A stretch of DNA of 64,000 bases, taken from Oerskovia paurometabola (GTDB taxonomy: Bacteria; Actinomycetota; Actinomycetes; Actinomycetales; Cellulomonadaceae). The position numbers and the translations under genes were made by a program. Shown piece by piece: positions 7,724 through 16,020 of this stretch (its first letter is position 1; every line of letters starts with the position of its first letter). The notes under the pieces are model-generated. The model saw only the letters and a program-made list of their open reading frames with translations. It did not search any database and was not told where the DNA came from. Location: NCBI RefSeq assembly GCF_016907365.1, contig NZ_JAFBBV010000001.1:1116001-1180000 (forward strand). Direction: 5' to 3'.

Positions 7724-8413
7724 ATGGTCGCAACCACGGTCCACCTCATGCGTCACGGTGAAGTCTTCAACCCGGACGGCATCCTCTACGGTCGAATCCC
7801 CGGGTACCACCTCTCGGAGCTCGGGCACACCATGGCGCGTCGCGTCGCGGGGCACCTGTCGGGCAAGCCCGCCGAGGGTGCGCCCGCGCTGCCCGACGAC
7901 GTCACGCCCGAACCCTTCGACGTCGCCCTGGTCATCGCCTCCCCGCTCCAGCGGGCGCAGGAGACCGCGACGCCCGTCGCCGAGGCCTTCGGGCTGCCGC
8001 TCGGGACGGACGAGCGCCTCATCGAGGCAGGCAACCACTTCGAGGGGATGAAGTTCGGCGTCGGCGACGGCTCGCTGCGCCACCCCGGCCACTGGCCCTA
8101 CCTGTGGAACCCGATGCGTCCGTCGTGGGGCGAGCCGTACAAGCAGCAGGTCGCGCGCATGCACGCCGCGATCCACGACGCCCGCGCCCAGGCCGAGGGG
8201 CGCGAGGTCGTGCTCGTGAGCCACCAGCTCCCCATCTGGATCTCCCGCCTGGCCTTCGAGGGCAAGCGCCTGTGGCACGACCCGCGCAACCGCCAGTGCT
8301 CGCTCGCGTCGCTCACGTCGCTGCGCTTCGACGGCGACCGTCTCGTCGGCATCCACTACACCGAGCCGGTCGCGGACCTGCTGCCCGGGGCTGCGAAGGT
8401 CTCGGGCGCGTGA
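7724..8413 (+). CDS. Histidine phosphatase (phosphoglycerate mutase-like) family protein
   Basis: 229 residues. The phosphohistidine motif LMRHGEVFNP is at residues 8-17, a second arginine lies in SPLQRAQETA, and the later catalytic histidine is in VLVSHQLPIW. It is a cytoplasmic phosphomonoesterase whose substrate cannot be deduced. It directly precedes the ResA-CcdA-ResB-ResC genes, as Rv0525 precedes Rv0526-Rv0529 in Mycobacterium tuberculosis. That conserved linkage suggests a role connected with cytochrome c maturation or haem supply. GACACT, 7 bases before the ATG, could be a -10 box for a leaderless start. Confidence 0.88.
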   Translation: MVATTVHLMRHGEVFNPDGILYGRIPGYHLSELGHTMARRVAGHLSGKPAEGAPALPDDVTPEPFDVALVIASPLQRAQETATPVAEAFGLPLGTDERLIEAGNHFEGMKFGVGDGSLRHPGHWPYLWNPMRPSWGEPYKQQVARMHAAIHDARAQAEGREVVLVSHQLPIWISRLAFEGKRLWHDPRNRQCSLASLTSLRFDGDRLVGIHYTEPVADLLPGAAKVSGA

Positions 8414-8465
8414 CGCACCAGCCGCTTCTCAGGTTGTGCCCAGGCAGGTGGGAGACAGTGCTGCC

Positions 8466-9083
8466 ATGATCCGCCCCTTCCGTGCCCGGCCAGGTCGCGC
8501 CCGCGCGACCTCCGGGATCGTCGCGCTCGTCTCGCTCGGCCTGGTCCTGTCCGCCTGCTCCCAGGAGTCGGGGGCCACGAGCCCCGACGACGTCGTGGGC
8601 CAGGGCTACGTCTCGGGCGACGGCTCGGTCAAGACCTGGGAGGTCTCCGACCGCGACGAGCCCGTGGTCCTGACCGGCACGGACTTCGAGGGCGGCGCGG
8701 TCGACACCTCGCAGTGGTTGGGCGACGTGGTCGTCATCAACACCTGGTACGCCGCGTGCGCGCCCTGCCGGGCCGAGGCGCCGGACCTGGTCGCGCTCGC
8801 GAACGACCGCGGCCCCGAGGGCGTGCACCTGCTCGGCATCAACAGCACCGACGACGCCGGTGCGGCGCTCGCGTTCGAGCGCACGTTCGAGGTGCCCTAC
8901 CCCTCGATCGAGGACACGCGCGGCGAGGCCATCGCGACGCTCGAGGGCTCGGTCCCGCTGCAGGCCGTCCCGACGACGGTCGTGCTCGACCGCGAGGGCC
9001 GGGTCGCCGCGCGCGTCATCGGCCGCGCCGAGGGCTCGACGCTCGGAGCCATCGTCGACGACCTGCTCGCCGAGAGCGTCTGA
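8466..9083 (+). CDS. ResA/TlpA-like thioredoxin lipoprotein
   Basis: 205 residues. Arg-rich N-terminus, hydrophobic segment, then the lipobox VLSAC: a lipid-anchored protein on the outer face of the membrane. The thioredoxin-like domain carries NTWYAACAPCRAEAP (C-A-P-C active pair) and the cis-proline loop LQAVPTTVVLD. The usual tryptophan before the first cysteine is replaced by Ala, giving WYAAC. By analogy with ResA it would reduce apocytochrome c haem-site cysteines using electrons from CcdA, encoded three bases downstream. The downstream in-frame ATG is preferred over an upstream one because the signal peptide starts there. Confidence 0.9.
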   Translation: MIRPFRARPGRARATSGIVALVSLGLVLSACSQESGATSPDDVVGQGYVSGDGSVKTWEVSDRDEPVVLTGTDFEGGAVDTSQWLGDVVVINTWYAACAPCRAEAPDLVALANDRGPEGVHLLGINSTDDAGAALAFERTFEVPYPSIEDTRGEAIATLEGSVPLQAVPTTVVLDREGRVAARVIGRAEGSTLGAIVDDLLAESV

Positions 9084-9086
9084 CGC

Positions 9087-9908
9087 ATGGGTCCCCTCTC
9101 GTTCGCCGGCGACGTCGGCAGCACGTTCGCCACGACCGCGTTCAGCGGCTCGATGCTCCTGGCCGTGCCCGTCGCGATCCTCGCGGGGCTCGTGTCGTTC
9201 GCGTCTCCGTGCGTCCTGCCGCTCGTCCCCGGCTACGTCGGGTACGTGAGCGGGCTCGCGGCGGCCAACGCCGGGACCGGCACCCGTGCGGGTGGCGGAG
9301 GCACCGCCCTGAAGACGGGCCGGACCACCGGGCGATGGCGCGTCGTGACCGGCGTGGGGCTGTTCGTCGCGGGCTTCACGCTCGTGTTCGTGCTGCTCAT
9401 GGTCGCCGCGGGCGCCATCGGGGTCCACGTCAAGGAGTGGGAGGGCGTCATCACGCGCGTCCTCGGGGTCGTCGTGATCCTCATGGGCTTCGCGTTCATG
9501 GGCGCCATGCCGTTCCTCCAGCGCGACCGCCGCCTGCACCTGAGCCCCACCGCCGGACTCTGGGGCGCCCCGCTGCTCGGCATCGTGTTCGGGCTCGGCT
9601 GGGCGCCCTGCATCGGCCCGACCCTCACGGCCGTCGTGGCGCTCTCGCTCGACGAGGCCACCGTGGGACGGGGGGCGATCCTCGGGATCGCCTACAGCCT
9701 GGGCCTGGGCATCCCGTTCCTGCTCATCGGGATCGGGCTCGAGCGCTCCAAGAAGGCCGTGGCGTTCCTCCGTCGCCACCGCGTCGCGATCATGCGCATC
9801 GGCGGCGGCATGCTCATCCTCATCGGCCTGGCCCTCGTGACGGGCGTCTGGGGCACCTGGACCGCGCGCCTCAGCGGGCTCATCACCGGCTTCGAGACGG
9901 TGATCTGA
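9087..9908 (+). CDS. ccdA: Cytochrome c biogenesis protein CcdA
   Basis: 273-residue polytopic protein with about six membrane segments. The DsbD-beta/CcdA signature is visible: FASPCVLPLVPGYVGYVSGL with its proline-flanked cysteine in TM1, and the partner cysteine in LGWAPCIGPTL in TM4. It carries reducing equivalents from cytoplasmic thioredoxin across the membrane to the ResA-like lipoprotein. It starts 3 bases after the resA-like stop and its own TGA overlaps the resB ATG, so translation is coupled. Confidence 0.93.
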   Translation: MGPLSFAGDVGSTFATTAFSGSMLLAVPVAILAGLVSFASPCVLPLVPGYVGYVSGLAAANAGTGTRAGGGGTALKTGRTTGRWRVVTGVGLFVAGFTLVFVLLMVAAGAIGVHVKEWEGVITRVLGVVVILMGFAFMGAMPFLQRDRRLHLSPTAGLWGAPLLGIVFGLGWAPCIGPTLTAVVALSLDEATVGRGAILGIAYSLGLGIPFLLIGIGLERSKKAVAFLRRHRVAIMRIGGGMLILIGLALVTGVWGTWTARLSGLITGFETVI

Positions 9909-11785
9909 TGAGCGACAAGGACCTGTACCGCCCCGAGGGCATCGACGACGCGTTCAGCCACCCCGAGCCCGACGCGGGCCGGACCGACGGCGAGACGACC
10001 CCGCCGACGGGAGCGGCGCCGTCGGGCCGGAAGGGGCGCGCGACGCCCACCGGCACCGACGCCGCCGGCGGACCTGCCCCGCAGCTCCCCGCGCTCGGCC
10101 TGCGCGGCACGCTGCGCTGGACGTGGCGCCAGGTGACCAGCATGCGCGTCGCGCTCATGCTGCTCATGCTGCTCGCCGTCGCCGCCGTCCCCGGCTCGGT
10201 GCTGCCGCAGCGCCCCCAGGACCCGGCCGCCGTCCTCACCTACCTCCAGGACAACCCCGGCACCGGCGAGTGGCTCGACCGGCTCGGGTTCTTCGACGTC
10301 TACGCGTCGGTGTGGTTCTCCGCGATCTACATCCTGCTGTTCGTCTCGCTCGTGGGCTGCATCCTGCCGCGCACCAAGGCGCACCTCCAGGCCGTGCGCA
10401 ACCGCCCACCCCGCACCCCCCGCAGGTTCGACCGCTTCCCGGCCAAGGCCGAGACGACCAGCACCGCGACGCCCGACGAGGTCGTGGACGCGGCGGTCAA
10501 GCACCTGCGTGGTCGGCTGCGCTGGCTGCCGACGTTCCGCGTCGACGTCGGGACCGAGCCCGCCGACCCGGCCCGGGGGCTGCCCGAGCGGCGGACCGTG
10601 GCCGCAGAGCGCGGCTACCTGCGCGAGTCCGGGAACCTCGTCTTCCACCTGTCGCTCCTCGGGCTGCTCGTGGCCGTCGCCACGGGCCAGCTCCTGCACT
10701 TCCGCGGCCAGGCGATCATCACCGAGGGGCGCGGGTTCGCGAACGCGGTCGTCGACTACGACACGTTCGAGAACGGCTCGCTGTTCAGCCCGTCCTCGCT
10801 CGTCCCGTTCTCCATGACGCTCGACTCGTTCGACGCGCAGTTCGCGATGGACGCCGTGGCGTTCGCGCAGTCGCGCGACTTCACGGCCCACGTCACGGTG
10901 CGCGACCCCGACGGCACGTCCCAGCAGGAGCAGATCAAGGTCAACCACCCCATCGTGGCCGGCGGCGCCAAGATCTACCTCCAGGGCAACGGCTACGCGC
11001 CCGAGATCACGATCCACGACGCCGAGGGCCAGGTCGCGTTCGCCGGCCGCGTGCCCTTCCTGCCCGAGGACACCATGTACACCTCGCGCGGCGTCGTGAA
11101 GGTCCCGGACACCTCGGCCGGTCTCGACCAGATCGGGCTGGTCGGGTACTTCCTGCCCACGGCCGAGGTCGACGAGGTCGGCGCGCGCTCGACCTTCCCG
11201 CAACCGATCAACCCCCTGCTGGTGCTCGAGGTCTACCGGGGCGACCTGGGTCTCGACGAAGGCCTGCCGCAGAACGTGTACCGCCTCAACACGGACACGC
11301 TCACGCCCTCGGTCGACGCCGAGGGGGAACGCGTGAGGGTGCTCGTCGCCCCGGGCGAGACCGTCGAGCTGCCCGACGGACTGGGCACCATCACGCTCGC
11401 CGAGGGCGAGGTCCCGCGCTACGTCGCGCTCGACCTGCGCCACGACCCGGCGCTCGTCTGGATCCTCGTCTTCGCGCTCGGTGCGCTCGGAGGGCTCGCC
11501 GTCTCGCTCTTCACGCCGCGCCGTCGCGTCTGGCTGCGCGTGTGGAGCGAGGAGACGCCCGACGGCGCGTCGCCCGCACGGCGTACCGTCGTGAGTGTCG
11601 CGGGCCTCGCCCGCGGTGACGACGCGGGCCTCCAGGGCGAGGTCGACCGCGTGGTGGAGTCGCTGCCCGGCGCCCCGCCCACGACCGACCCACCCGCCGA
11701 GCGCCCCGCTGCGCCACGCACCCCGTCCTCCCCCCGCTCGACCGGTCAGGCTCGCACCGACCGACCACGAAAGGCTGACCGATGA
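9908..11785 (+). CDS. resB: Cytochrome c biogenesis protein ResB
   Basis: 625 residues. A disordered N-terminal tail of about 65 residues precedes the ResB core: TM1 (VALMLLMLLAVAAVPGSVLPQ), TM2 (FSAIYILLFVSLVGCILPR), TM3 (LVFHLSLLGLLVAVATG), a large extracytoplasmic domain, and a last TM (LVWILVFALGALGGLAVSLF) near residue 520. The C-terminal 90 residues are polar. With ResC it forms the system II haem delivery and ligation complex for c-type cytochromes. The ATG overlaps the ccdA stop, and the TGA overlaps the resC ATG (ATGA). Confidence 0.93.
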   Translation: MSDKDLYRPEGIDDAFSHPEPDAGRTDGETTPPTGAAPSGRKGRATPTGTDAAGGPAPQLPALGLRGTLRWTWRQVTSMRVALMLLMLLAVAAVPGSVLPQRPQDPAAVLTYLQDNPGTGEWLDRLGFFDVYASVWFSAIYILLFVSLVGCILPRTKAHLQAVRNRPPRTPRRFDRFPAKAETTSTATPDEVVDAAVKHLRGRLRWLPTFRVDVGTEPADPARGLPERRTVAAERGYLRESGNLVFHLSLLGLLVAVATGQLLHFRGQAIITEGRGFANAVVDYDTFENGSLFSPSSLVPFSMTLDSFDAQFAMDAVAFAQSRDFTAHVTVRDPDGTSQQEQIKVNHPIVAGGAKIYLQGNGYAPEITIHDAEGQVAFAGRVPFLPEDTMYTSRGVVKVPDTSAGLDQIGLVGYFLPTAEVDEVGARSTFPQPINPLLVLEVYRGDLGLDEGLPQNVYRLNTDTLTPSVDAEGERVRVLVAPGETVELPDGLGTITLAEGEVPRYVALDLRHDPALVWILVFALGALGGLAVSLFTPRRRVWLRVWSEETPDGASPARRTVVSVAGLARGDDAGLQGEVDRVVESLPGAPPTTDPPAERPAAPRTPSSPRSTGQARTDRPRKADR

Positions 11786-12744
11786 CCGTTGCCGACCTGA
11801 GCTCCGACCTGGTGTGGGCGGCCGCGACCGCCCTCACGGTCGCGTTCGTCGCGTTCGCGATCGACCTGTCCAGGCTGGGCGCCAAGGAGCCGCTCCCGGC
11901 GGAGGTCGATACCACCGCCGCCGAGGGGGACGCCTCGGTCGCCGTGGCCCTCGCCACCCCCGCCAAGCCGGTCTCGCGCAAGGCCGCCGGCATCGGCATC
12001 TCGACGGGCTGGCTGGGCACCGCCCTGCTGCTCGCCGCGATCGTGACCCGGGGCATCGCGGCGGGCCGTGCGCCCTGGGCCAACATGTACGAGTTCACGC
12101 TCGTCGGCGCGTTCGTCGCGATGGCGGTCTTCCTCGGCGTGAGCCTGCGCCGCGACGTGCGGTTCCTCGGGGCGTTCGTCACGGGGCTCGCGGTGCTGTT
12201 CCTCGTGGTCGCGCAGAACTCGTTCTTCCTCGACGCCACGGGCGTGCAGCCCGCACTCCAGTCCTACTGGCTCGTGATCCACGTGGGGGTCGCGATCATC
12301 GCCACGGGCATCTTCACGGTCGCGTTCGTCATGTCCTCGATCCAGCTCCTGCGCGACTCCCGCGAGAACGGCAACGGCTTCCTGGGGCACCCGGCCTGGC
12401 GGTGGCTCGACACGACGCCCCGGCCCGCGCAGCTCGAAGCCCTGAGCTTCCGCCTCAACGCGGTCGCTTTCGTGCTGTGGACCTTCACGATCATCGGCGG
12501 AGCGATCTGGGCCGAGCACGCCTGGGGCCGCTACTGGGGCTGGGACCCCAAGGAGGTCTGGAGCTTCGTCGTGTGGGTCGTGTACGCGGCCTACCTGCAC
12601 GCCCGGACCACGCGCGGCTGGTCGGGGCGTCGCGCGGCGTACTTCGTGCTCGTCGGCTACGCGTGCGTGCTCTTCAACTTCACGGGCGTCAACCTGATCT
12701 TCAACGGCAAGCACTCGTACTCGGGCATCACGACGCAGGAGTGA
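11782..12744 (+). CDS. resC: Cytochrome c biogenesis protein ResC/CcsA
   Basis: 320 residues, about eight membrane segments. The haem-handling WWD motif is intact: WGRYWGWDPKEVWSFVVWVVYAAYLH near residue 250. Flanking histidines that would ligate haem are present (VIHVGVAI, YAAYLHAR). The hydrophilic insert after TM1 is typical of actinobacterial CcsB proteins. It passes haem to apocytochromes together with ResB, with which it overlaps by four bases. It ends the phosphatase-resA-ccdA-resB-resC run. Confidence 0.93.
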   Translation: MTVADLSSDLVWAAATALTVAFVAFAIDLSRLGAKEPLPAEVDTTAAEGDASVAVALATPAKPVSRKAAGIGISTGWLGTALLLAAIVTRGIAAGRAPWANMYEFTLVGAFVAMAVFLGVSLRRDVRFLGAFVTGLAVLFLVVAQNSFFLDATGVQPALQSYWLVIHVGVAIIATGIFTVAFVMSSIQLLRDSRENGNGFLGHPAWRWLDTTPRPAQLEALSFRLNAVAFVLWTFTIIGGAIWAEHAWGRYWGWDPKEVWSFVVWVVYAAYLHARTTRGWSGRRAAYFVLVGYACVLFNFTGVNLIFNGKHSYSGITTQE

Positions 12745-12848
12745 GCGGCACCTCCTGGGCGGTCCGCACCCGACCTTCACCGCACGTCGACAGGTTCCCG
12801 GTGCGACGTCCCCCGGCCGGGACCGCGGAACCGCTAGCGTGACCCCTC

Positions 12849-14159
12849 GTGAGACAAGCACGAGGGGGACGCAAGGCGTCCGGCACGGACCACGAGACGG
12901 GCGGCGGCGACATGCCGGCAGGCGGCGGGCAGGGGGAGCGCCACGTCCGGTCGCGGCGTGAGCATCGCGTCCTGAGGGTCGTCGGCCTCGTCACGACGGC
13001 GGTCCTCGCGTTCGGGGTCTCGGGGGCGACCGCGGTGCTCGTCAAGACGTTGGGGAACGTCGACCAGGTCGACAACAAGGGGCTCGTCGCCCCGGAGGCC
13101 GACCGCCCACCGGCCCCGGTGCCCGACCCCGAGGACCCGCTCGCGGGGCTGCCCGTCAACCTCGTGCTGATCGGGTCGGACGACCGGTCCGGGGCGAACG
13201 CAGCGATCGGCGGAGCCGAGGACGGCATGCGCTCGGACACCACGATGCTCCTGCACGTCTCGGCCGACCGCTCGCGCGTCGAGCTCGTCTCGGTCCCGCG
13301 CGACCTGCGGATCGCCATCCCGTCGTGCACGGTCACGGGAGGTGGGACGACGCGGGCGTCGTCCCAGGCGACGTTCAACGAGGCGTTCTCCCGGGGCTGG
13401 GTCGGGGGCAAGGACCTCGCGTCGGCGGCGACGTGCACGCAGATGACCGTCGAGAAGATGTCGGGCGTGCGGACGGACGGCTTCCTGGTCGTGGACTTCG
13501 CTGGCTTCCAGACCATGGTCGACGCCCTCGACGGGGTGCCGATGTGCATCCCCGAGGACATGGACGACAAGGAGTCGAACCTTCACCTCAGCGCGGGGAC
13601 GCAGACCCTGACCGGAGCCCAGGCGCTCGCGCTCGCTCGCGCCCGGCACGGCCTGAGCGACGGGTCCGACACCTATCGGATGGGCCGGCAGCAGGCGTTG
13701 CTCGCGGCGATGACGAAGTCCGTCCTGTCGCAGAACGTCCTCACGGACCTGCCGAACCTGCTCCAGTTCCTGGACGCCGCGACCAGCTCGCTGTCGATCA
13801 GCGGGGGAGTCGACCTCAAGGGCCTCGCGTTCTCGCTGAGGTCGGTGCGGCCCGACGCCGTGACGTTCCTGACGATCCCGTCGGGTCCTCAGCCGAGCAA
13901 CGTCAACCGCGTGATACTGACGCCGGCCGCCGCCGACGTGTGGGCGAGGCTCGCGGCGGACCAGCCGGTCGTCCCCGAGCCGGAGGTCGAACCCGTGGCA
14001 CCCACGCCCACGACGCCCCAGGAGCCCAGCACGCCGAACGGAGCCGACCCGGTCCCGCCGGCCCCGACGACCCCCGAGCCGGCGGCGCCGGTCGACCCGC
14101 TGGCCGACCGCAAGCCTGGTGAGGCGATCACCTCGGCCGACGCCCAGGCCGCGTGCTGA
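12849..14159 (+). CDS. LytR-CpsA-Psr (LCP) family cell-wall transferase
   Basis: 436 residues. Basic cytoplasmic N-terminus, one TM (about residues 40-60: VVGLVTTAVLAFGVSGATAVL), then an extracellular LCP domain with NLVLIGSDDRS, MRSDTTMLLHVSADRSRVELVSVPRDLRIAIP (catalytic Asp/Arg block) and ALALARARHGLSDGSDTYRMGRQQ. LCP enzymes transfer polyprenyl-phosphate-linked glycopolymers to peptidoglycan. The last 80 residues are Pro/Thr/Glu-rich, a likely wall-spanning linker. GTG 12849 lies 8 bases after TAGCGT (12835-12840), which could make the mRNA nearly leaderless; ATG 12912 is an alternative. Confidence 0.9.
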   Translation: MRQARGGRKASGTDHETGGGDMPAGGGQGERHVRSRREHRVLRVVGLVTTAVLAFGVSGATAVLVKTLGNVDQVDNKGLVAPEADRPPAPVPDPEDPLAGLPVNLVLIGSDDRSGANAAIGGAEDGMRSDTTMLLHVSADRSRVELVSVPRDLRIAIPSCTVTGGGTTRASSQATFNEAFSRGWVGGKDLASAATCTQMTVEKMSGVRTDGFLVVDFAGFQTMVDALDGVPMCIPEDMDDKESNLHLSAGTQTLTGAQALALARARHGLSDGSDTYRMGRQQALLAAMTKSVLSQNVLTDLPNLLQFLDAATSSLSISGGVDLKGLAFSLRSVRPDAVTFLTIPSGPQPSNVNRVILTPAAADVWARLAADQPVVPEPEVEPVAPTPTTPQEPSTPNGADPVPPAPTTPEPAAPVDPLADRKPGEAITSADAQAAC

Positions 14160-14226
14160 GCGTGCACGGCGCCCGTCGGCAGGCGCGGCGCAGGTCGCCG
14201 CTGCCAGGAGGCCTGCGAGACGTGGT

Positions 14227-14712
14227 CTAGGCGGGGTCGCCGCTGCCCGACGACGGCGTGCCGGGTGCCCCGTCCGTCTCGCCGGGCGAGGTGTCGCGCG
14301 GGCCGTCGTCGTCCGAGGTCCCGCGGGGGGAACCAGAGGGGCCTCCCGGGGTGGGGCCCGCCGTCGGGCCGGGGTCCGTGCCCTCGCCGCGGGCCTCGCG
14401 GCGGCGCTGCTGCTCGAGCTTCCACAGGAAGTCCGGGTCGTCGTCCGGGGCTACCGGGGCCGCCGGGCGTCGACGTGCCCCAGGACGGGCCCGGCCCGGC
14501 GCAGGCGAGCCGCCCGCGGTCGCGTGCCGGGCGCGCTGCGTGCGCGAGACGAGGATCCAGGCGAGCGGCCCGACGAAGGGCAGGAAGATGATCATCACGA
14601 TCCACAGGCCCTTGGGGATCCCGCTCCGGTCGTTCTCGTCGCTCGTGGCACAGTCGGAGAGGGCGTAGACCGCGAGGCCTACGGCGAGCAGGGTCAGCAG
14701 GACGCGGGACAT
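14227..14712 (-). CDS. Small membrane protein with PLD-nuclease N-terminal (PLDc_N) domain
   Basis: 161 residues. Two hydrophobic helices, LLTLLAVGLAVYALSDC and GLWIVMIIFLPFVGPLAWILVSR, form the PLDc_N module, with the conserved WxxxxxxFPxxGPxxW-like pattern here as W-IVMIIFLPFVGPLAW. The remaining 95 residues are charged and Pro/Gly/Asp-rich, with one helix (FLWKLEQQRRREARGE). No catalytic HKD motif is present, so it is not a phospholipase. Actinobacteria have many such stand-alone proteins; function unknown. It is transcribed toward the LCP gene. Confidence 0.75.
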   Translation of the reverse strand: MSRVLLTLLAVGLAVYALSDCATSDENDRSGIPKGLWIVMIIFLPFVGPLAWILVSRTQRARHATAGGSPAPGRARPGARRRPAAPVAPDDDPDFLWKLEQQRRREARGEGTDPGPTAGPTPGGPSGSPRGTSDDDGPRDTSPGETDGAPGTPSSGSGDPA

Positions 14713-14784
14713 GACCCCAGCCTATGCGTCCTGGCAACCCGGAGGCACGGGAGGGCACGGTTCGGCGCACCCAGGTAAGGCACC

Positions 14785-14790
14785 TACCCT
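14785..14790 (+). promoter_or_regulatory. -10 box TACCCT for the DUF4229 gene, leaderless
   Basis: TACCCT is followed by GGACGG and the GTG at 14797, six bases, so the transcript would start at the start codon. Confidence 0.45.
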
Positions 14791-14796
14791 GGACGG

Positions 14797-15144
14797 GTGC
14801 CTATGGTCATCTACTCCGCGCTGCGCCTGGCGATCTTCGCGGTCCTCTTCGTCGTCCTGTACGCCCTGAACCTGGGTCACTGGGTCGTGTGCGCGGTCAT
14901 CGCGGCCGTCCTGGCGTTCCTGGTCTCCTACCTCGCGCTGCGCGGCCCGCGCGAGCGTGCCGCCCAGTACCTCGCCGACCGCGCCGCGCGGCGCAGGGTA
15001 ACGGGCGAGAAGTTCTCGCGGGAGATCGAGGACGACGCGGCGTTCGAGGACGCTGCCGTCGAGTCCGCCGGGTCCACGGCCTCGGCCACCCCGGCCGAGG
15101 CGCCCGCGGACCGACCGGGGCGCACCCCGGCCACGGACGCCTAG
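14797..15144 (+). CDS. DUF4229 small membrane protein
   Basis: 115 residues. Two adjacent membrane helices (LRLAIFAVLFVVLYALNL and WVVCAVIAAVLAFLVSYLAL) are followed by a basic segment (RGPRERAAQYLADRAARRR) and an acidic/Ala-rich tail. This matches the DUF4229 family, which commonly sits beside menA in actinobacteria; its role is unknown. The stop codon TAG (15142-15144) overlaps the menA stop on the other strand by two bases, a convergent arrangement with no room for a terminator. ATG 14803 is an alternative start, but the -10 spacing favours GTG 14797. Confidence 0.75.
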   Translation: MPMVIYSALRLAIFAVLFVVLYALNLGHWVVCAVIAAVLAFLVSYLALRGPRERAAQYLADRAARRRVTGEKFSREIEDDAAFEDAAVESAGSTASATPAEAPADRPGRTPATDA

Positions 15145-16010
15145 AGCGCGAGCCCCAGGCCCAGCAGCACCCCGTACCCGAGCTCGAACATCCCCGTGCC
15201 CGCGAGGACGGGGACGAGGAGCGGGCCACGCGCCCCGGCGACCACGGGCAGGGTCAGCAGCACCGCGGGCAGCAGCAGGAGCAGCACGAGCAGCGACCAC
15301 GGCGCGGCGAACGCGCACACCACGCCCAGCAGGAGCGGGACCCAGATCATGGCGACGTACGCGCGCCGGGCCCGGAAGTCGCCGAGGCGTACCGCGACGG
15401 TGCGCTTGCCCGCGAGCACGTCCGTGGGGATGTCGCGCACGTTGTTGATCATCAGCAGCGCGCACGCGAGGAGGCCCACGGCCACGGCCCCGACCCCCGC
15501 GACCCACGTCACGCGGTCGGCCTGCGTGTACGTGGTGCCGAGGACCGCCACGAGCCCGAAGAACACGAACACGCCGACCTCCCCGAGGCCCCGGTACCCG
15601 TACGGGTTCTTGCCGCCCGTGTAGAACCACGCCGCGACGATCGCGAGCGCCCCGACGGCCAGGAGCCACCAGTGCCCCGTGAGGGCGACGAGACCCAGTC
15701 CCAGCACGGCGGCGACCCCGAAGCACGCGAACGCGGCGTTGCGCACCTGGGACGCGAGGGCCGCCCCCGAGGCCGTGAGCCGCATGGGCCCGACGCGGTC
15801 GACGTCCGTCCCACGGACCCCGTCCGAGTAGTCGTTCGCGTAGTTCACGCCGACCTGGAGCGCGAGCGCGACGCCCAGCGCCAGGAGCGCGGGCCAGAAC
15901 GCGAAGGAGTCGACCTGGGCGGCAGCGCCCGAGCCGACGAGGACGGGTGCGGCCGCCGCGGGGAGGGTCCGCAGGCGGGCGCCTGCGACCCATTCGGCAG
16001 AGGTGGCCAT
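15141..16010 (-). CDS. menA: 1,4-dihydroxy-2-naphthoate polyprenyltransferase
   Basis: 289-residue integral membrane UbiA-superfamily prenyltransferase with about nine helices. The first Asp-rich motif NYANDYSDGVRGTDVDR and the second, NNVRDIPTDVLAGKRT, mark the Mg2+-diphosphate binding sites. It attaches the polyprenyl tail to 1,4-dihydroxy-2-naphthoate, releasing CO2 and giving demethylmenaquinol. It starts 10 bases after menE on the same strand, so menE-menA is one transcript. Downstream it runs head-on into the DUF4229 gene. Confidence 0.93.
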   Translation of the reverse strand: MATSAEWVAGARLRTLPAAAAPVLVGSGAAAQVDSFAFWPALLALGVALALQVGVNYANDYSDGVRGTDVDRVGPMRLTASGAALASQVRNAAFACFGVAAVLGLGLVALTGHWWLLAVGALAIVAAWFYTGGKNPYGYRGLGEVGVFVFFGLVAVLGTTYTQADRVTWVAGVGAVAVGLLACALLMINNVRDIPTDVLAGKRTVAVRLGDFRARRAYVAMIWVPLLLGVVCAFAAPWSLLVLLLLLPAVLLTLPVVAGARGPLLVPVLAGTGMFELGYGVLLGLGLAL

Positions 16011-16020
16011 GGTGCTCCGT

